From Abditibacterium sp. (lineage in GTDB: Bacteria > Armatimonadota > Abditibacteriia > Abditibacteriales > Abditibacteriaceae), in contig JAUJNG010000022.1 in NCBI GenBank assembly GCA_030448265.1, positions 18,179 to 82,178 on the forward strand: a stretch of DNA of 64,000 bases, given 5' to 3'. Positions 1-8,689 of this stretch are shown here, piece after piece (the first letter of the stretch is position 1; every line of letters begins with the position of its first letter). The notes beneath the pieces are model-generated. The model was not told where the DNA came from. It saw only the letters and a program-made list of their open reading frames with translations, and made no database searches. A program made the position numbers and the translations under genes.

Positions 1-405
1 GTCATCCTGCTGTTTGTGATTCCGGTCGGCCTCTGGTTCGCCGCACGCGGAGCGCGGTTTCAGGATATGGCGACTTGGCTCGCCACAGCAGGGCCACTTT
101 TCTCGGCGCCGATGCTGGTTTTTGGGTTGGTGATGCACGCGGCGAGCGGTTATATGGCTGCGATGTGGGCCGGCAAAAACAAATTGGCACACTCTGCGGT
201 TGTGGGCCTTTTGTCGCTGGGAGTGGATTTTATGACGAGCGCGGGTAGCGAGGCGACACCGATTTCGTCCATCGTTGGTTTGTTTTTGATCGTGCCCGCC
301 GCGCTTTTAGGCGGCTGGTGGTGCGTCAAAACGCACGGCGCGCAGTCGAAAATCGCGCCGCCGCTCGATTCTTCATCGGGAACGCCGCCTATCGCGGCGC
401 CTTAA
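1..405 (+). CDS. Membrane protein, 5' end outside the window
   Basis: The frame is open from base 1 and ends at 403-405, so the gene begins upstream of the window. A GTG at 16 gives 129 residues but need not be the start. The visible part has about four hydrophobic stretches, with a basic and Pro/Ser/Thr-rich tail (about residues 100-129), so it is an integral membrane protein. I recognise no family motif. An inverted-repeat element begins directly after the stop codon. Confidence 0.6.
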   Translation, partial: VILLFVIPVGLWFAARGARFQDMATWLATAGPLFSAPMLVFGLVMHAASGYMAAMWAGKNKLAHSAVVGLLSLGVDFMTSAGSEATPISSIVGLFLIVPAALLGGWWCVKTHGAQSKIAPPLDSSSGTPPIAAP

Positions 406-497
406 AGTAGAGAACGCGAAGCGTGAGCGAGTGAGGCGCTTCAGTCACGTTTCAGTGACGGTCAGGCCTCACTCGCTCACGCTTCGCGTTCTCTACT
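406..497. repeat. Inverted-repeat element, 32-bp perfect arms
   Basis: Arms at 406-437 and 466-497 are exact reverse complements and enclose about 28 bp. The element starts one base after the upstream stop codon and ends 9 bp before the next start. The outer motif (AGAGAACGCGAAGCG) recurs in the short element at 20509-20546, and half of it occurs near 2352. There is no T-tract typical of an intrinsic terminator. Confidence 0.9.
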
Positions 498-506
498 TCA
501 ACCAAA

Positions 507-728
507 ATGTGGCTCGCGCTCACGCTGCTTTCCTTCGTCACTTTTCTCGCTTCGATGCTCGCCTTGACGCGGCGCGGATTCACCCGCGACGGCCAATTTC
601 GGCGCGCCGGCGCGGTTTTCATCGCTCTGGCGGCGTTTTCCGCGCTCATCTGGGTCTTTTCGCTTTCGAAAGTGCCGCCGCCTTACCCCATCGAAAAAAC
701 CAGGCGCTACGAAGCGCCCAATTTCTAA
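507..728 (+). CDS. Small two-helix membrane protein
   Basis: 73 residues starting at ATG. Hydrophobic segments at about residues 2-20 and 36-55 flank a short basic loop, giving a helical hairpin with a polar C-terminus. It is not recognised. It lies between an inverted-repeat element and the HtrA-like protease gene on the same strand. Confidence 0.5.
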   Translation: MWLALTLLSFVTFLASMLALTRRGFTRDGQFRRAGAVFIALAAFSALIWVFSLSKVPPPYPIEKTRRYEAPNF

Positions 729-796
729 TTTCGCGCCACTAAACCCCGCGTTTTGGTTCTCAATTTATACTTTCCGCATCGCTGCGGCGAAAATTT

Positions 797-2341
797 GTGT
801 CGAGGTGTCGAATTGCGCGCCCGTTTTCTCCCCTTCTTCTCGTTTATCCCCTGCTGAGCGCTGCTCCAGCCCCCCTATTTGCCCAGGACAAGCCCGTCGC
901 CACCGCCGAAGCGGTTCAAGAGGCATTCGTGCGCGTCGCCGAGCGCGTCAAACCCAGCGTGGTGACCATCGTTTCTGAAATCAGTCCCAAAGCGGCCCCG
1001 TCCGCGCCCAGACCTGGCGTCCGCCCCGCGCCGCGCGCCGAAAAAGACGACGAGGACAACGCGCCCTTCAACTTTTCCGCGCCAGGTGAACCGCGCAGCA
1101 GCCTGGGAACCGGCGTGGTGATTCGCGCCGACGGCTACGTTCTCACCAATTATCACGTCGTGAAAGACGCCGATGTGATTCGCGTCCTGTTCAACTCCGA
1201 TCAGGAAAATCCCGACCGCGCCGTCGCGCAGTTGGTGGGTTTCGATGTGGAAAGCGACCTCGCCGTGCTCAAATTGGCGCGCCAGAACCTGCCCGCCGCG
1301 ACGTTCGCCGACTCCGACGCGGTTCGCATCGGCCAGTGGGCGCTCGCCATCGGCGCCGCGTTCGACCAGCCGCAAACCTTCACGGCGGGCGTAATTTCCG
1401 CCAAAGGCCGCCATCTCGACAAAGAGGGCACTCAGGGCTTGCAGGATTTTTTGCAGACCGACGCCTCGATTAACCCTGGCAACTCCGGTGGCCCGCTCGT
1501 CAATCTCGACGGCGAGGTCATCGGCATCAACACGGCGATTCTGTCGCCTTCGGCTTTCAATGTCGGCATCGGGTTTTCGGTTCCCAGCAACACGGTCAAG
1601 CAGCTGATGCCGGTTTTGCTGGCCGGAAAAAGCGTGGCGCGCGGCTTTCTGGGCATCCAATATGTGCGTCTGGACGAAAAAGTCGCCAAAGAATTTGGCG
1701 TGGCAAGCGGAATGCAGATTGGCGCCCTCGCCAAAAACAAAGACGGCGCCGTGATTGGCCCCGCCAAAGCCGCCGGTCTGCGCGAAGGCGACATCATCAC
1801 CGGCGTCAACAGCACGCCGATTTCCACCACCGAGCAGTTCCGCGCCCTCATCGCCTCGACCGCGCCAGGAACCACGCTCAAATTCGCCATTACTCGCCCC
1901 GAAAACACTCCTGGCGAGGCAAAACCGCGCGAGTTTGAAACCGAGATCACACTTGGCGACCGCCCCGCACAGAGTGAGGCCGTCGTCGCGGCCCCGCCCG
2001 CCGTGAAAAAGGCGCTCACCGGCCTGGGCGTCGATGTTCAGGACGCCGGTAAGCTCGCCGCCAGCGACAAAACCCGCTTCGGCCTCACCGGAAAGGAAAG
2101 CGGCGCCGTCATCACCCGCCTCGCGCCAGGCAGCGCCGCCGACGAAGGCGATTTGCAGCGCGGTCTGCGCATCGTGCGCGCCCGCATTGATGGCGCCTGG
2201 CAAAGCGTGCCCGATGCCGCGACCTGGCAAAAAATCGAAAAAAGCGCGGCGCCGAATGCGCGCATTTTGGTTCAACTGCGCGACAGAAACGAGATCAGCC
2301 TTTACAAACTGCTCGTCGCGCCCGAGAAAGCGGCGGGGTGA
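797..2341 (+). CDS. HtrA/DegP-like serine protease with PDZ domain
   Basis: 514 residues from a GTG start. Residues 1-30 look like a signal peptide ending LFAQ, so the protein is exported. The trypsin-like domain has the full triad: His120 in TNYHV, Asp154 in ESDLAVLKL and Ser230 in GNSGGP. A PDZ domain follows at about 270-380, with the pattern GLREGDIITGVN. A second, more degenerate PDZ-like segment covers about 400-500 (GSAADEGDLQRG). The family degrades or refolds damaged envelope proteins. The region between signal peptide and protease domain (about 63-100) is Pro/Ala/acidic and probably flexible. Confidence 0.93.
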   Translation: MSRCRIARPFSPLLLVYPLLSAAPAPLFAQDKPVATAEAVQEAFVRVAERVKPSVVTIVSEISPKAAPSAPRPGVRPAPRAEKDDEDNAPFNFSAPGEPRSSLGTGVVIRADGYVLTNYHVVKDADVIRVLFNSDQENPDRAVAQLVGFDVESDLAVLKLARQNLPAATFADSDAVRIGQWALAIGAAFDQPQTFTAGVISAKGRHLDKEGTQGLQDFLQTDASINPGNSGGPLVNLDGEVIGINTAILSPSAFNVGIGFSVPSNTVKQLMPVLLAGKSVARGFLGIQYVRLDEKVAKEFGVASGMQIGALAKNKDGAVIGPAKAAGLREGDIITGVNSTPISTTEQFRALIASTAPGTTLKFAITRPENTPGEAKPREFETEITLGDRPAQSEAVVAAPPAVKKALTGLGVDVQDAGKLAASDKTRFGLTGKESGAVITRLAPGSAADEGDLQRGLRIVRARIDGAWQSVPDAATWQKIEKSAAPNARILVQLRDRNEISLYKLLVAPEKAAG

Positions 2342-2349
2342 CGTTGAAA

Positions 2350-2532
2350 TTGGAGAACGCGAAGCGTCAGCCATGTTCGCTCGACTGAAGTCGGCGCTGA
2401 CCCAGAGGGTGCCCGCACCTGCGGTGCTAACTCCCCGCCTGCGCGGGAAAACCTATCAATGACTCTTTTTCGGCGCAGGCCGAAAGTTAGCGCGTAGCGC
2501 CCATAGCGCCGACTTCAGTCGAGCGAACATGG
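2350..2532. repeat. Composite inverted-repeat element, 28-bp arms
   Basis: Perfect arms at 2371-2398 and 2505-2532 carry the core TCGACTGAAGTCGGCGCT. Inside are further short palindromes, including GGCGCAGGCC-type modules. The same core and inner modules occur at 46489-46638, so this is a dispersed family. The left edge (2352-2370) carries half of the GAGAACGCGAAGCG motif seen at 406 and 20509. The element starts about 10 bp after the htrA-like stop. Confidence 0.85.
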
Positions 2533-2583
2533 ATGGAGACACGCTCTATCGGATCGGATTGAAATTTGCCGCCTCGCGCGGCC

Positions 2584-3131
2584 ATGAAATTCACCCTTTT
2601 CCTCGCTTTGCTGTGCGGCCTGGGCCTGGCGCCGCGCGCCGATGCTCAAGACACCTACCGCACCTATCGCAACGCGCGCTTCGGCACGAGCGTGCAATAT
2701 CCGGCCAATTTGCTCATCCCGCAGCCCGAATCCAAAACCCGCGACGGGCGCAAATTCCTCTCGCGCGACGGGCGCATCGAACTTACGGTTTACGGTTTCA
2801 ACAACACCTCCCAGCGCTCGGCGAGCGCCGAAATGAATCGCGCCGTGAGGGATTGAAGCGCGACCGCGCGCGAATCACTTACGCCAAAGCGGGAATGGGC
2901 TGGTTCGTGCTTTCGGGCTACGTCGGCGGCGATATTTTCTACGAAAAAACCATCGCGCGCGGCGACAATTTTCACACTCTGATCTGGCAATATCCCGCCG
3001 CGCTCAAACGCTCTCTCGATGTGCCGCTCACGCGCTCGGTTCGCACTTTCACGGCCCGCCGAAGCGCGGCTGCCCCGACGGTGAGGGCGACGAAACGGCC
3101 TCAAATGGCCGCGAAAACTTCCGGATATTGA
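2584..3131 (+). pseudogene. Exported hypothetical protein with a frameshift
   Basis: Starting at ATG 2584, a signal peptide (MKFTLFLALLCGL...ADAQ) leads into a small domain that stops at 2854-2856. The coding pattern continues without a break in the next frame from about 2850 to the stop at 3129-3131 (KRDRARITYAKAGMGWFVLSG). One lost base near 2850 explains the break. Joined, the product is about 182 residues, exported, with a Tyr/Trp-rich second half. I do not recognise the family. It may be a true pseudogene or a sequencing error. Confidence 0.6.
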
Positions 3132-3133
3132 GA

Positions 3134-3241
3134 GCAGCGACTAAAGTCGCCGCAAAGGTGGGCGAAACCTGCCTTCGCAGGTTAATGCCCCAGTCCGCGC
3201 AGGCGGACTTCGCTTCCCTTTGCGGCGACTTTAGTCGCTGC
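3134..3241. repeat. Inverted-repeat element, 24-bp arms with inner palindromes
   Basis: Perfect arms at 3134-3157 and 3218-3241 (core GCGACTAAAGTCGCCGC). The interior holds two smaller palindromes, AACCTGCCTTCGCAGGTT and AGTCCGCGCAGGCGGACT. The same two inner modules occur at 17267-17374 and, inverted, at 35657-35767. The element begins 3 bp after the stop codon of the upstream gene. Confidence 0.9.
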
Positions 3242-3269
3242 CATCCCCTATTTCGGTTAAATTTTTGCC

Positions 3270-5309
3270 GTGCCGTTTTCGGAAATCGCCCTCATTTTTC
3301 GCTGGATTTTGCCGTTATGGGCGCTCGGCTGGCTGGTTTTGCCACTCTGGTCGCGCCTGTTTCCCTTTTTGCCCGATAAAGGTTTGGCGGCGGGGCGCGT
3401 CGCGGCTCTCGCGCTGCTGTCTCTCGCCGCGTTCTGGGGCGCGGCAACGCATCTCGTTCCGCTTTCAGTTGCACCCTTTTTCCTCATTGCGGCGCCGCTT
3501 GGAATTGCAACCGGCTGGAAAAACACCGCGTTTCGCACTCAAATTTCGCGAAATTGGCGTCGCTTTTTAGTTTCCGACGCGGTTTTCCTGCTGGTTTTCG
3601 GACTGTTCCTTTGGGTGCGACTGCGAAATCCCAACGCCGCCGATCTCGAAAAACCGATGGACATGGCGCTGCTTTCCGCCGCGATGCGCGCCGATTTTCT
3701 GCCCTTTCAAAATCCCTGGCTCGCAGGCGAGGCGTTCACCAACTACTATTATTTCGGCCCGCTCATGGCCGCCCTCGTGGCGCGGGCGCTGCAAACGCCG
3801 CCTTATCTGGCCTACAATCTCGCCCAACCGCTTTTTTGCGCCCTTTTCGTTTCGGTGTTGTGGAGTGTGGGCGCGGCGCTGGGAAAATCAAGCAAAGTCG
3901 GCCTATTCGTCGTCTCTTTGGTGGCGCTGGGCGGCCATTTCGAGCCGCTTCGCCAGATCGCGCAAAGCGGCCAAATCTGGCCGCTCGACTGGTGGAAAAC
4001 CTCGCGCGTCATCGAAAACACCATCAACGAATATCCCGCCTTCACCCTGCTTGTGGGCGACTTGCACGCTCATTTTTACGCGCTTTCGCTGGCCGTCACC
4101 CATTTTTGCCTTTGTTTCGGTCTCTTAAAAGCCGATTCCGCGCGACTTCGCTCGGTTTTATTGCTGTCAGGCGGCGTTTTCGTGGGACTTTTCGCGCTTA
4201 CCAACACTTGGGACGCGCCGCTTTACGGTCTTTTGTGGCTCGGATGCGCGCTGTGGAGCCGCAGAAGCCGCCCTTGGACAGCGCGAAATTCGCAAGCGAT
4301 GGTCACCGCCATAATTCTGGCGCCGCTCGTCGCGCTGCCTTATTTTTTGAAATTTAAGTCGCAGGTTTCTGGCGTCGCCTTCGATTTCTGGGTTCCCGAT
4401 CTGGCTTCGTTTGCGCTGTTGTGGGGCAGTTGGTGGATGCTGGGGTTTTGGGCGCTCCTCATGCCATCGGGCGAAAAAGAACCGTCGTCCGAAGCAATTT
4501 TTCGTGGTTTTTTGATGGCGATTGGCGTTGTCGCGCTGCTGTTTCCGTTTGGGTTCTACCTGCGCGGCTACTTCGGCGACGGCGATTTACGCCATCAGGA
4601 CACGGTTTTTAAATTCGGTTTGCAGGCGTGGCTGCTGCTGGGCATTGGCATCGCTGCGGAGGCCGGTTTTCGCTTTCGACATTGGTGGAAAAGCGCGATT
4701 GGGCCGTTCAAATTCGCCTCTGCGACTACCGTTCTCGCGTTTTTGGCCGTTGTCAGTCTGGCGCCGCTTTGTGTGGGCTGGACGCGCGCGGTTCGAGATG
4801 CGCCGCGCAACGGATTTGGCCCAATGGGTCTATCACTCAACGCCGCACGACATCTGGGCGATGAGGAACTGGAACGCATCGAATGGCTGCGCCGCAACGC
4901 TCCAAGCGGCGACAGCGTAGTGGAGGCCGTCGCCACCGATCCCAAAGGCCAGCCCATCGGCGATTACGACGCCAGTTCTGGGCGCGTGGCGGCGTTTTCG
5001 GGTGTGCCCAGCGTTTTGGGCTGGCCGCAGCACGTGTGGATGTGGGGCGCGTCGTGGGACGACATCAACCGGCGCGCCGCCTTGCTGAAAGAGATTTATG
5101 GCGGCTCCAACCCGCAGGCGGGGCTGGAAGCGCTGCGAAAATCGGGGGCAGACTGGGTTTTTGTTGGCGCGCGCGAGTGGGGACAATACGGCCCCGTTCC
5201 CAACCTCGAAATCGGCGAAAACGGCGTGTCCGTCGCGCGGCACTGGGAGGATTCACCTCTTCACCCTCCGGATATTTTGCGTTTCGAGCGACCAATTGAG
5301 TCAAACTGA
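3270..5309 (+). CDS. DUF2298 (YYY-domain) polytopic membrane protein
   Basis: 679 residues from a GTG start, with more than ten hydrophobic segments. The diagnostic TNYYYFGPLMAALVAR stretch (about residues 157-172) marks the DUF2298/YYY family, whose members resemble GT39/GT83 mannosyltransferases. The soluble C-terminus (about 540-679) contains GWPQHVWMWG and a Rossmann-like tail, as in related family members. It probably acts on lipid-linked sugars, but the substrate is unknown. The next gene starts 11 bp downstream and may be co-transcribed. Confidence 0.85.
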   Translation: MPFSEIALIFRWILPLWALGWLVLPLWSRLFPFLPDKGLAAGRVAALALLSLAAFWGAATHLVPLSVAPFFLIAAPLGIATGWKNTAFRTQISRNWRRFLVSDAVFLLVFGLFLWVRLRNPNAADLEKPMDMALLSAAMRADFLPFQNPWLAGEAFTNYYYFGPLMAALVARALQTPPYLAYNLAQPLFCALFVSVLWSVGAALGKSSKVGLFVVSLVALGGHFEPLRQIAQSGQIWPLDWWKTSRVIENTINEYPAFTLLVGDLHAHFYALSLAVTHFCLCFGLLKADSARLRSVLLLSGGVFVGLFALTNTWDAPLYGLLWLGCALWSRRSRPWTARNSQAMVTAIILAPLVALPYFLKFKSQVSGVAFDFWVPDLASFALLWGSWWMLGFWALLMPSGEKEPSSEAIFRGFLMAIGVVALLFPFGFYLRGYFGDGDLRHQDTVFKFGLQAWLLLGIGIAAEAGFRFRHWWKSAIGPFKFASATTVLAFLAVVSLAPLCVGWTRAVRDAPRNGFGPMGLSLNAARHLGDEELERIEWLRRNAPSGDSVVEAVATDPKGQPIGDYDASSGRVAAFSGVPSVLGWPQHVWMWGASWDDINRRAALLKEIYGGSNPQAGLEALRKSGADWVFVGAREWGQYGPVPNLEIGENGVSVARHWEDSPLHPPDILRFERPIESN

Positions 5310-5320
5310 GGCCGATTTTT

Positions 5321-6193
5321 ATGTTTCAAACCCGCACCGGAAACTTCCCCATCGGCGTTCGCCGCGGCTGGGGCGACTGGCAAAAAGATTTGCCTGGCTT
5401 TATCCACTGGCTTCAAAACAACGATTTTTCCGTCGTCGATCTGGGCCGCGATTGTCGAAACGACCTGCCCGCTATCGTCCAGTCCGGCCTCAAAGTCGGT
5501 TCGGTCGATTTGCTGGAATGGCAGCCGATGCTCGGCTCCGACGCCGCCCAGCGCGCCGATTCGCTCGCCAAAAACGCGGGATATATCGCCGATTGCAGCG
5601 CCCACGGCGTCAAAAACTTCTTTTGCGTGATGCTGCCCCAAGACCCCGCCAAACCGCGAGCCGAAAATTTCGGCTACGTCGTCGAGGCGCTCAATGGTTT
5701 AGCTCCGGCGTTGGAACAAGCGGGCGCGAAACTGGTGATCGAAGGCTATCCTGGCGCGGGCGCGCAACTCTGCACGCCCGAAACTTATCGCGCCGCCTTC
5801 AAAGAGGCGCCTTCGATGAGTCTGGGCATCAATTACGACCCCTCGCATCTGCTTCGCATGGGTATCGACCCGATTCGCTTTTTGAAGGAATTCGCGCCGC
5901 GCGTTTTCCACGTTCACGGCAAAGACACGCAGATTTTGGCCGAAGACCTCTACGAATACGGCTGGGAACAGAGCGCGACTTTCAAGAAAAATCCGGCTTA
6001 CGGCGCGTCGGCGTGGCGCTACACCATTCCAGGACAGGGTCAAACGCCCTGGGCCGAAGTTTTCCGCATTTTGAGCGATGGTGGTTACAGCGGCGCGGTT
6101 TCGATTGAACTCGAAGACAAAGATTACAACGGCAGCGAGGACGGCGAAAAACGCGGTTTTCTGGCGGGCGCGCAGTTTCTCAGCGCCTGCTGA
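5321..6193 (+). CDS. Sugar phosphate isomerase/epimerase, TIM barrel
   Basis: 290 residues from ATG. The fold pattern is that of the xylose isomerase-like TIM-barrel family (AP_endonuc_2): VIEGYPG at about 144-150, NYDPSHLLRMG at 168-178 and VFHVHGKDTQ at 195-204, ending with SIELEDKDYNG. These Glu/Asp/His residues match the usual metal ligands. The substrate cannot be told from sequence. Translation is probably coupled to the DUF2298 gene 11 bp upstream. Confidence 0.85.
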   Translation: MFQTRTGNFPIGVRRGWGDWQKDLPGFIHWLQNNDFSVVDLGRDCRNDLPAIVQSGLKVGSVDLLEWQPMLGSDAAQRADSLAKNAGYIADCSAHGVKNFFCVMLPQDPAKPRAENFGYVVEALNGLAPALEQAGAKLVIEGYPGAGAQLCTPETYRAAFKEAPSMSLGINYDPSHLLRMGIDPIRFLKEFAPRVFHVHGKDTQILAEDLYEYGWEQSATFKKNPAYGASAWRYTIPGQGQTPWAEVFRILSDGGYSGAVSIELEDKDYNGSEDGEKRGFLAGAQFLSAC

Positions 6194-6197
6194 TTTT

Positions 6198-6260
6198 TTA
6201 ACCGCGAAGACGCAAAGTTTAAAAGAAAAATTCTTTGCGCCTTTGCGTCTTCGCGGTTAA
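6198..6260. repeat. Inverted-repeat element, 20-bp arms, overlaps the coaBC stop
   Basis: Arms at 6198-6217 and 6241-6260 are perfect complements (core AACCGCGAAGACGCAAAG). It sits between two convergent genes, and its right arm supplies the coaBC stop codon at 6257-6259. The position would suit a bidirectional terminator. Confidence 0.88.
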
Positions 6261-7462
6261 ATTTTGGAGATTTCGTCCCAGATGCGCGCCGCGATTTCGG
6301 TTTTTGTCGCAAGCGGCCATTCCTGAGCGCTTTGGGGCGTAATCCAAGTCACGCGGTTGGTTTCGACATCGAAACCGGCGCCAACCTGGGTCACATCGTT
6401 GGCGACGATGGCATCGAGATTTTTGGAAATCAATTTTTTGCGCGCTTCTTTCACCAAATTTTCGGTTTCCGCCGCGAAACCGACCACGATTTGACCGGCG
6501 CGCTTGCTTGCCGCGCACTGCGCCACGATGTCGGGATTGGCGACAAGCGAAAGTTCGGCGGTTTTGCGCGCGCCGCGCTTGATTTTTTGCGGTTCGACGC
6601 GACGCGCGCGAAAATCGGCGGGCGCGGCGGCGGCGATCATTATATCGGCACTTTGAAAAGCGTTTTGTGTCGCTTCGAGCATTTGCAGCGCGGTTTCGAC
6701 GGCGATTTCCTCGACTTTTTCCGGCGTTTGCAAATTCGTCGGGCCGGAAACTAAAATCACTTTCGCGCCGCGCCGCGTCGCGACTTCGGCCAGCGCGTAA
6801 CCCATTTTGCCCGATGAACGGTTGGTGACATAACGCACCGGATCGAGACTTTCGCGGGTCGGCCCCGCCGTTATCACCACGATTTTTCCCGCTAAATCGA
6901 GATTGGGAAACAGAATCGCCTCGATGTGCGCCACAAGTTCGGCGGTTTCCGGCAAGCGCCCGCTTCCAACGTGTTCGCACGCCATGCGGCCCTCGTCCGG
7001 TTCAATGATGCGGTAGCCGAAAGCGCGCAGGGTTTCAAGGTTTTTCTGCGTGGCGGGATGCGCCAGCATGGTCGGATTCATCGCGGGCGCAACCGCAACC
7101 GGCGCGCGCGTGGCCAGAACGAGAGTCGTCAACAAATCATCGGCGAAACCACCCGCCAGTCGCGCGATTAAATCGGCAGTGGCGGGTGCGATGAGAATTA
7201 AATCGGCGCCATCGGCGAGCGCGATGTGCGGCATTCCCGCGCTTTTGCCGCTTTCGAGATTAGGTTCCTCGCTCCACAGCGAACTTAAAGCCGGATTGTG
7301 CGTGAGCGCCTGAAACGTGAGCGGCGCGATGAAGCGGGTGGCCGAGTGCGTCAAAACGGCGTGAACATCGGCGCCGTTTTGGGTGAGTTTGGATGCTAAA
7401 TCGGCGATTTTATAACACGCGATGCCGCCGCCGATGCCCAAAACGATAGTTTTGTTGTTCAT
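6257..7462 (-). CDS. coaBC: CoaBC: phosphopantothenoylcysteine synthetase/decarboxylase
   Basis: 401 residues. The N-terminal CoaC part is a flavoprotein that decarboxylates phosphopantothenoylcysteine. It has IGGGIACYK, His79 in MPHIAL, PAMNPTM (Asn129) and Cys162 in MACEHVGSGRL. The C-terminal CoaB part (from about 195) joins cysteine to 4'-phosphopantothenate and starts with ITAGPTRE, followed by VRYVTNRSSGKMG. Both halves are complete and of usual length. gmk lies upstream on the same strand, an order common in bacteria, but rpoZ, which often sits between them, is absent. Confidence 0.96.
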   Translation of the reverse strand: MNNKTIVLGIGGGIACYKIADLASKLTQNGADVHAVLTHSATRFIAPLTFQALTHNPALSSLWSEEPNLESGKSAGMPHIALADGADLILIAPATADLIARLAGGFADDLLTTLVLATRAPVAVAPAMNPTMLAHPATQKNLETLRAFGYRIIEPDEGRMACEHVGSGRLPETAELVAHIEAILFPNLDLAGKIVVITAGPTRESLDPVRYVTNRSSGKMGYALAEVATRRGAKVILVSGPTNLQTPEKVEEIAVETALQMLEATQNAFQSADIMIAAAAPADFRARRVEPQKIKRGARKTAELSLVANPDIVAQCAASKRAGQIVVGFAAETENLVKEARKKLISKNLDAIVANDVTQVGAGFDVETNRVTWITPQSAQEWPLATKTEIAARIWDEISKI

Positions 7463-7468
7463 AACAAG

Positions 7469-7566
7469 GGTTCACACAAAGAGACAAAGTTCGCACAAAG
7501 AACACAAAGAGGTTTTAAAGATTTCCTTTGTGTTCTTTGTGCGAACTTCGTCTCTTTGTGTGAACC
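7469..7566. repeat. Inverted-repeat element, 41-bp arms
   Basis: Arms at 7469-7509 and 7526-7566 are complementary with one mismatch. Both are built from CACAAAGA-type words. It fills the gap between gmk and coaBC on the minus strand, ending 1 bp from the gmk stop. A similar-composition element is at 60625-60720. Confidence 0.9.
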
Positions 7567-7567
7567 G

Positions 7568-8167
7568 TTAAACGACGGTCCGCCGCGCTTTTTCGCGTTC
7601 GATGACTTCGCACAGTTCGTTCGCAGCGCGCTGTAAGTCGTCGTTTTCGATTTGATAATCGTAAAGCTGCACCTGCGAGAGTTCCCACGACGCGGTTTTA
7701 AGGCGCGTCTCCAACTCCGACGCTTCGACGGCGCTTCTGCCTTGAATTCGCTTTTCCAGAACCTCGTTTTCGCGTCCCTGCGGCGGTGTGATGAACACCA
7801 GAATCGCGGCGGGAAACAGGCCGCGAATGCGAAGCGCGCCCTGCACATCAATGACGCACACCACATCCAGCCCGTTATTGATGCGATCCAACACCGATTT
7901 TTGCGGCACGCCGTAGAAATGATTGCCGTGAGGCTGCGCGTATTCGATGAGTTCATCGTCGCGAATCATGCGCTCGAACTCGTCAGATGAGACGAAATAG
8001 TAATCGACGCCCTCGACTTCGTGCGGGCGCCGTTCACGCGTGGTGCAGGTGATGGCGCGCCCGAACGAGGGCAAGCAGGCGCTCGCGGTTTGCCACACGG
8101 TGTCTTTGCCGACTCCCGAAGGGCCGGAAATCACCAGAATCAGGCCCAGCGCGCTTGGTTTGCTCAT
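7568..8167 (-). CDS. gmk: Guanylate kinase
   Basis: 199 residues. Phosphorylates GMP to GDP. The P-loop GPSGVGKDT is at residues 15-23, followed by the GMP-binding TTRERRPHEVEGVDYYFVS pattern. Length is normal for the family. The start at 8167 places the P-loop at the usual position. It is probably transcribed with coaBC downstream, across the inverted-repeat element. Confidence 0.95.
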   Translation of the reverse strand: MSKPSALGLILVISGPSGVGKDTVWQTASACLPSFGRAITCTTRERRPHEVEGVDYYFVSSDEFERMIRDDELIEYAQPHGNHFYGVPQKSVLDRINNGLDVVCVIDVQGALRIRGLFPAAILVFITPPQGRENEVLEKRIQGRSAVEASELETRLKTASWELSQVQLYDYQIENDDLQRAANELCEVIEREKARRTVV

Positions 8168-8189
8168 GGTTTGAGGTTACAAGATGCTT

Positions 8190-8642
8190 CTATTCGAGGC
8201 ACTTATTCAGCAGATCATCTAAAAATCGCGTTGCTTCTTGCTCTTGACCCGCGTCAATTTTGTCTTCCACAATCCACAAGGCAATTTCAATAGATGCAGC
8301 CAGTTCGCGATTTTTTGGTGTGAAACCGTAGCGGTCGGCAAAATCTCGGAATCGAGATGCAATCATAAAGGCCTTTTGTGGTTTGAGAGCGAGTTGGTTT
8401 TTGAATTCTACCAAGACTCTCCTTTGAATTTCCTGACTGGAAAAATCATCGAACAGAGGTCTAAGTGCATCTTTTGTCGCCCAGATATGTTTCCCACTCA
8501 GGCTGATGTCGATAATGCGGTTATCTGGCACATCAGAATCAAGAATTATTTGATCAGCCCAAGCAATAACCTCCAATTGCGTGACAAAACCAAATTCGAG
8601 TCCCAAATAGTAGAATTCCGCGATTTCTTTCCAATTTTTCAT
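8190..8642 (-). CDS. Hypothetical protein
   Basis: 150 residues, mostly helical and acidic, beginning MKNWKEIAEFYYLGLEFGF. No motif is recognised. Base composition is visibly more AT-rich than its neighbours, suggesting later acquisition. It lies 22 bp upstream of gmk on the same strand, and a terminator separates it from the ABC exporter operon further upstream. Confidence 0.6.
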   Translation of the reverse strand: MKNWKEIAEFYYLGLEFGFVTQLEVIAWADQIILDSDVPDNRIIDISLSGKHIWATKDALRPLFDDFSSQEIQRRVLVEFKNQLALKPQKAFMIASRFRDFADRYGFTPKNRELAASIEIALWIVEDKIDAGQEQEATRFLDDLLNKCLE

Positions 8643-8644
8643 CA

Positions 8645-8674
8645 GAAAAAAAGCCGCTCTTGCGAGCGGCTTTT
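8645..8674 (-). terminator. Intrinsic terminator of the ABC exporter operon
   Basis: Stem GCCGCTC/GAGCGGC (8653-8659, 8664-8670) with a TTGC loop. On the minus strand it is followed by a run of seven T. It lies 16 bp downstream of the ATPase gene's stop. Confidence 0.85.
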
Positions 8675-8689
8675 CGAGTTTGTAGCGAT

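Noticed and set aside
875..2374. Long minus-strand open frame of 499 codons opposite the HtrA-like gene
   Set aside because: Shadow frame caused by GC-rich codon use; the plus strand has the full protease motifs.
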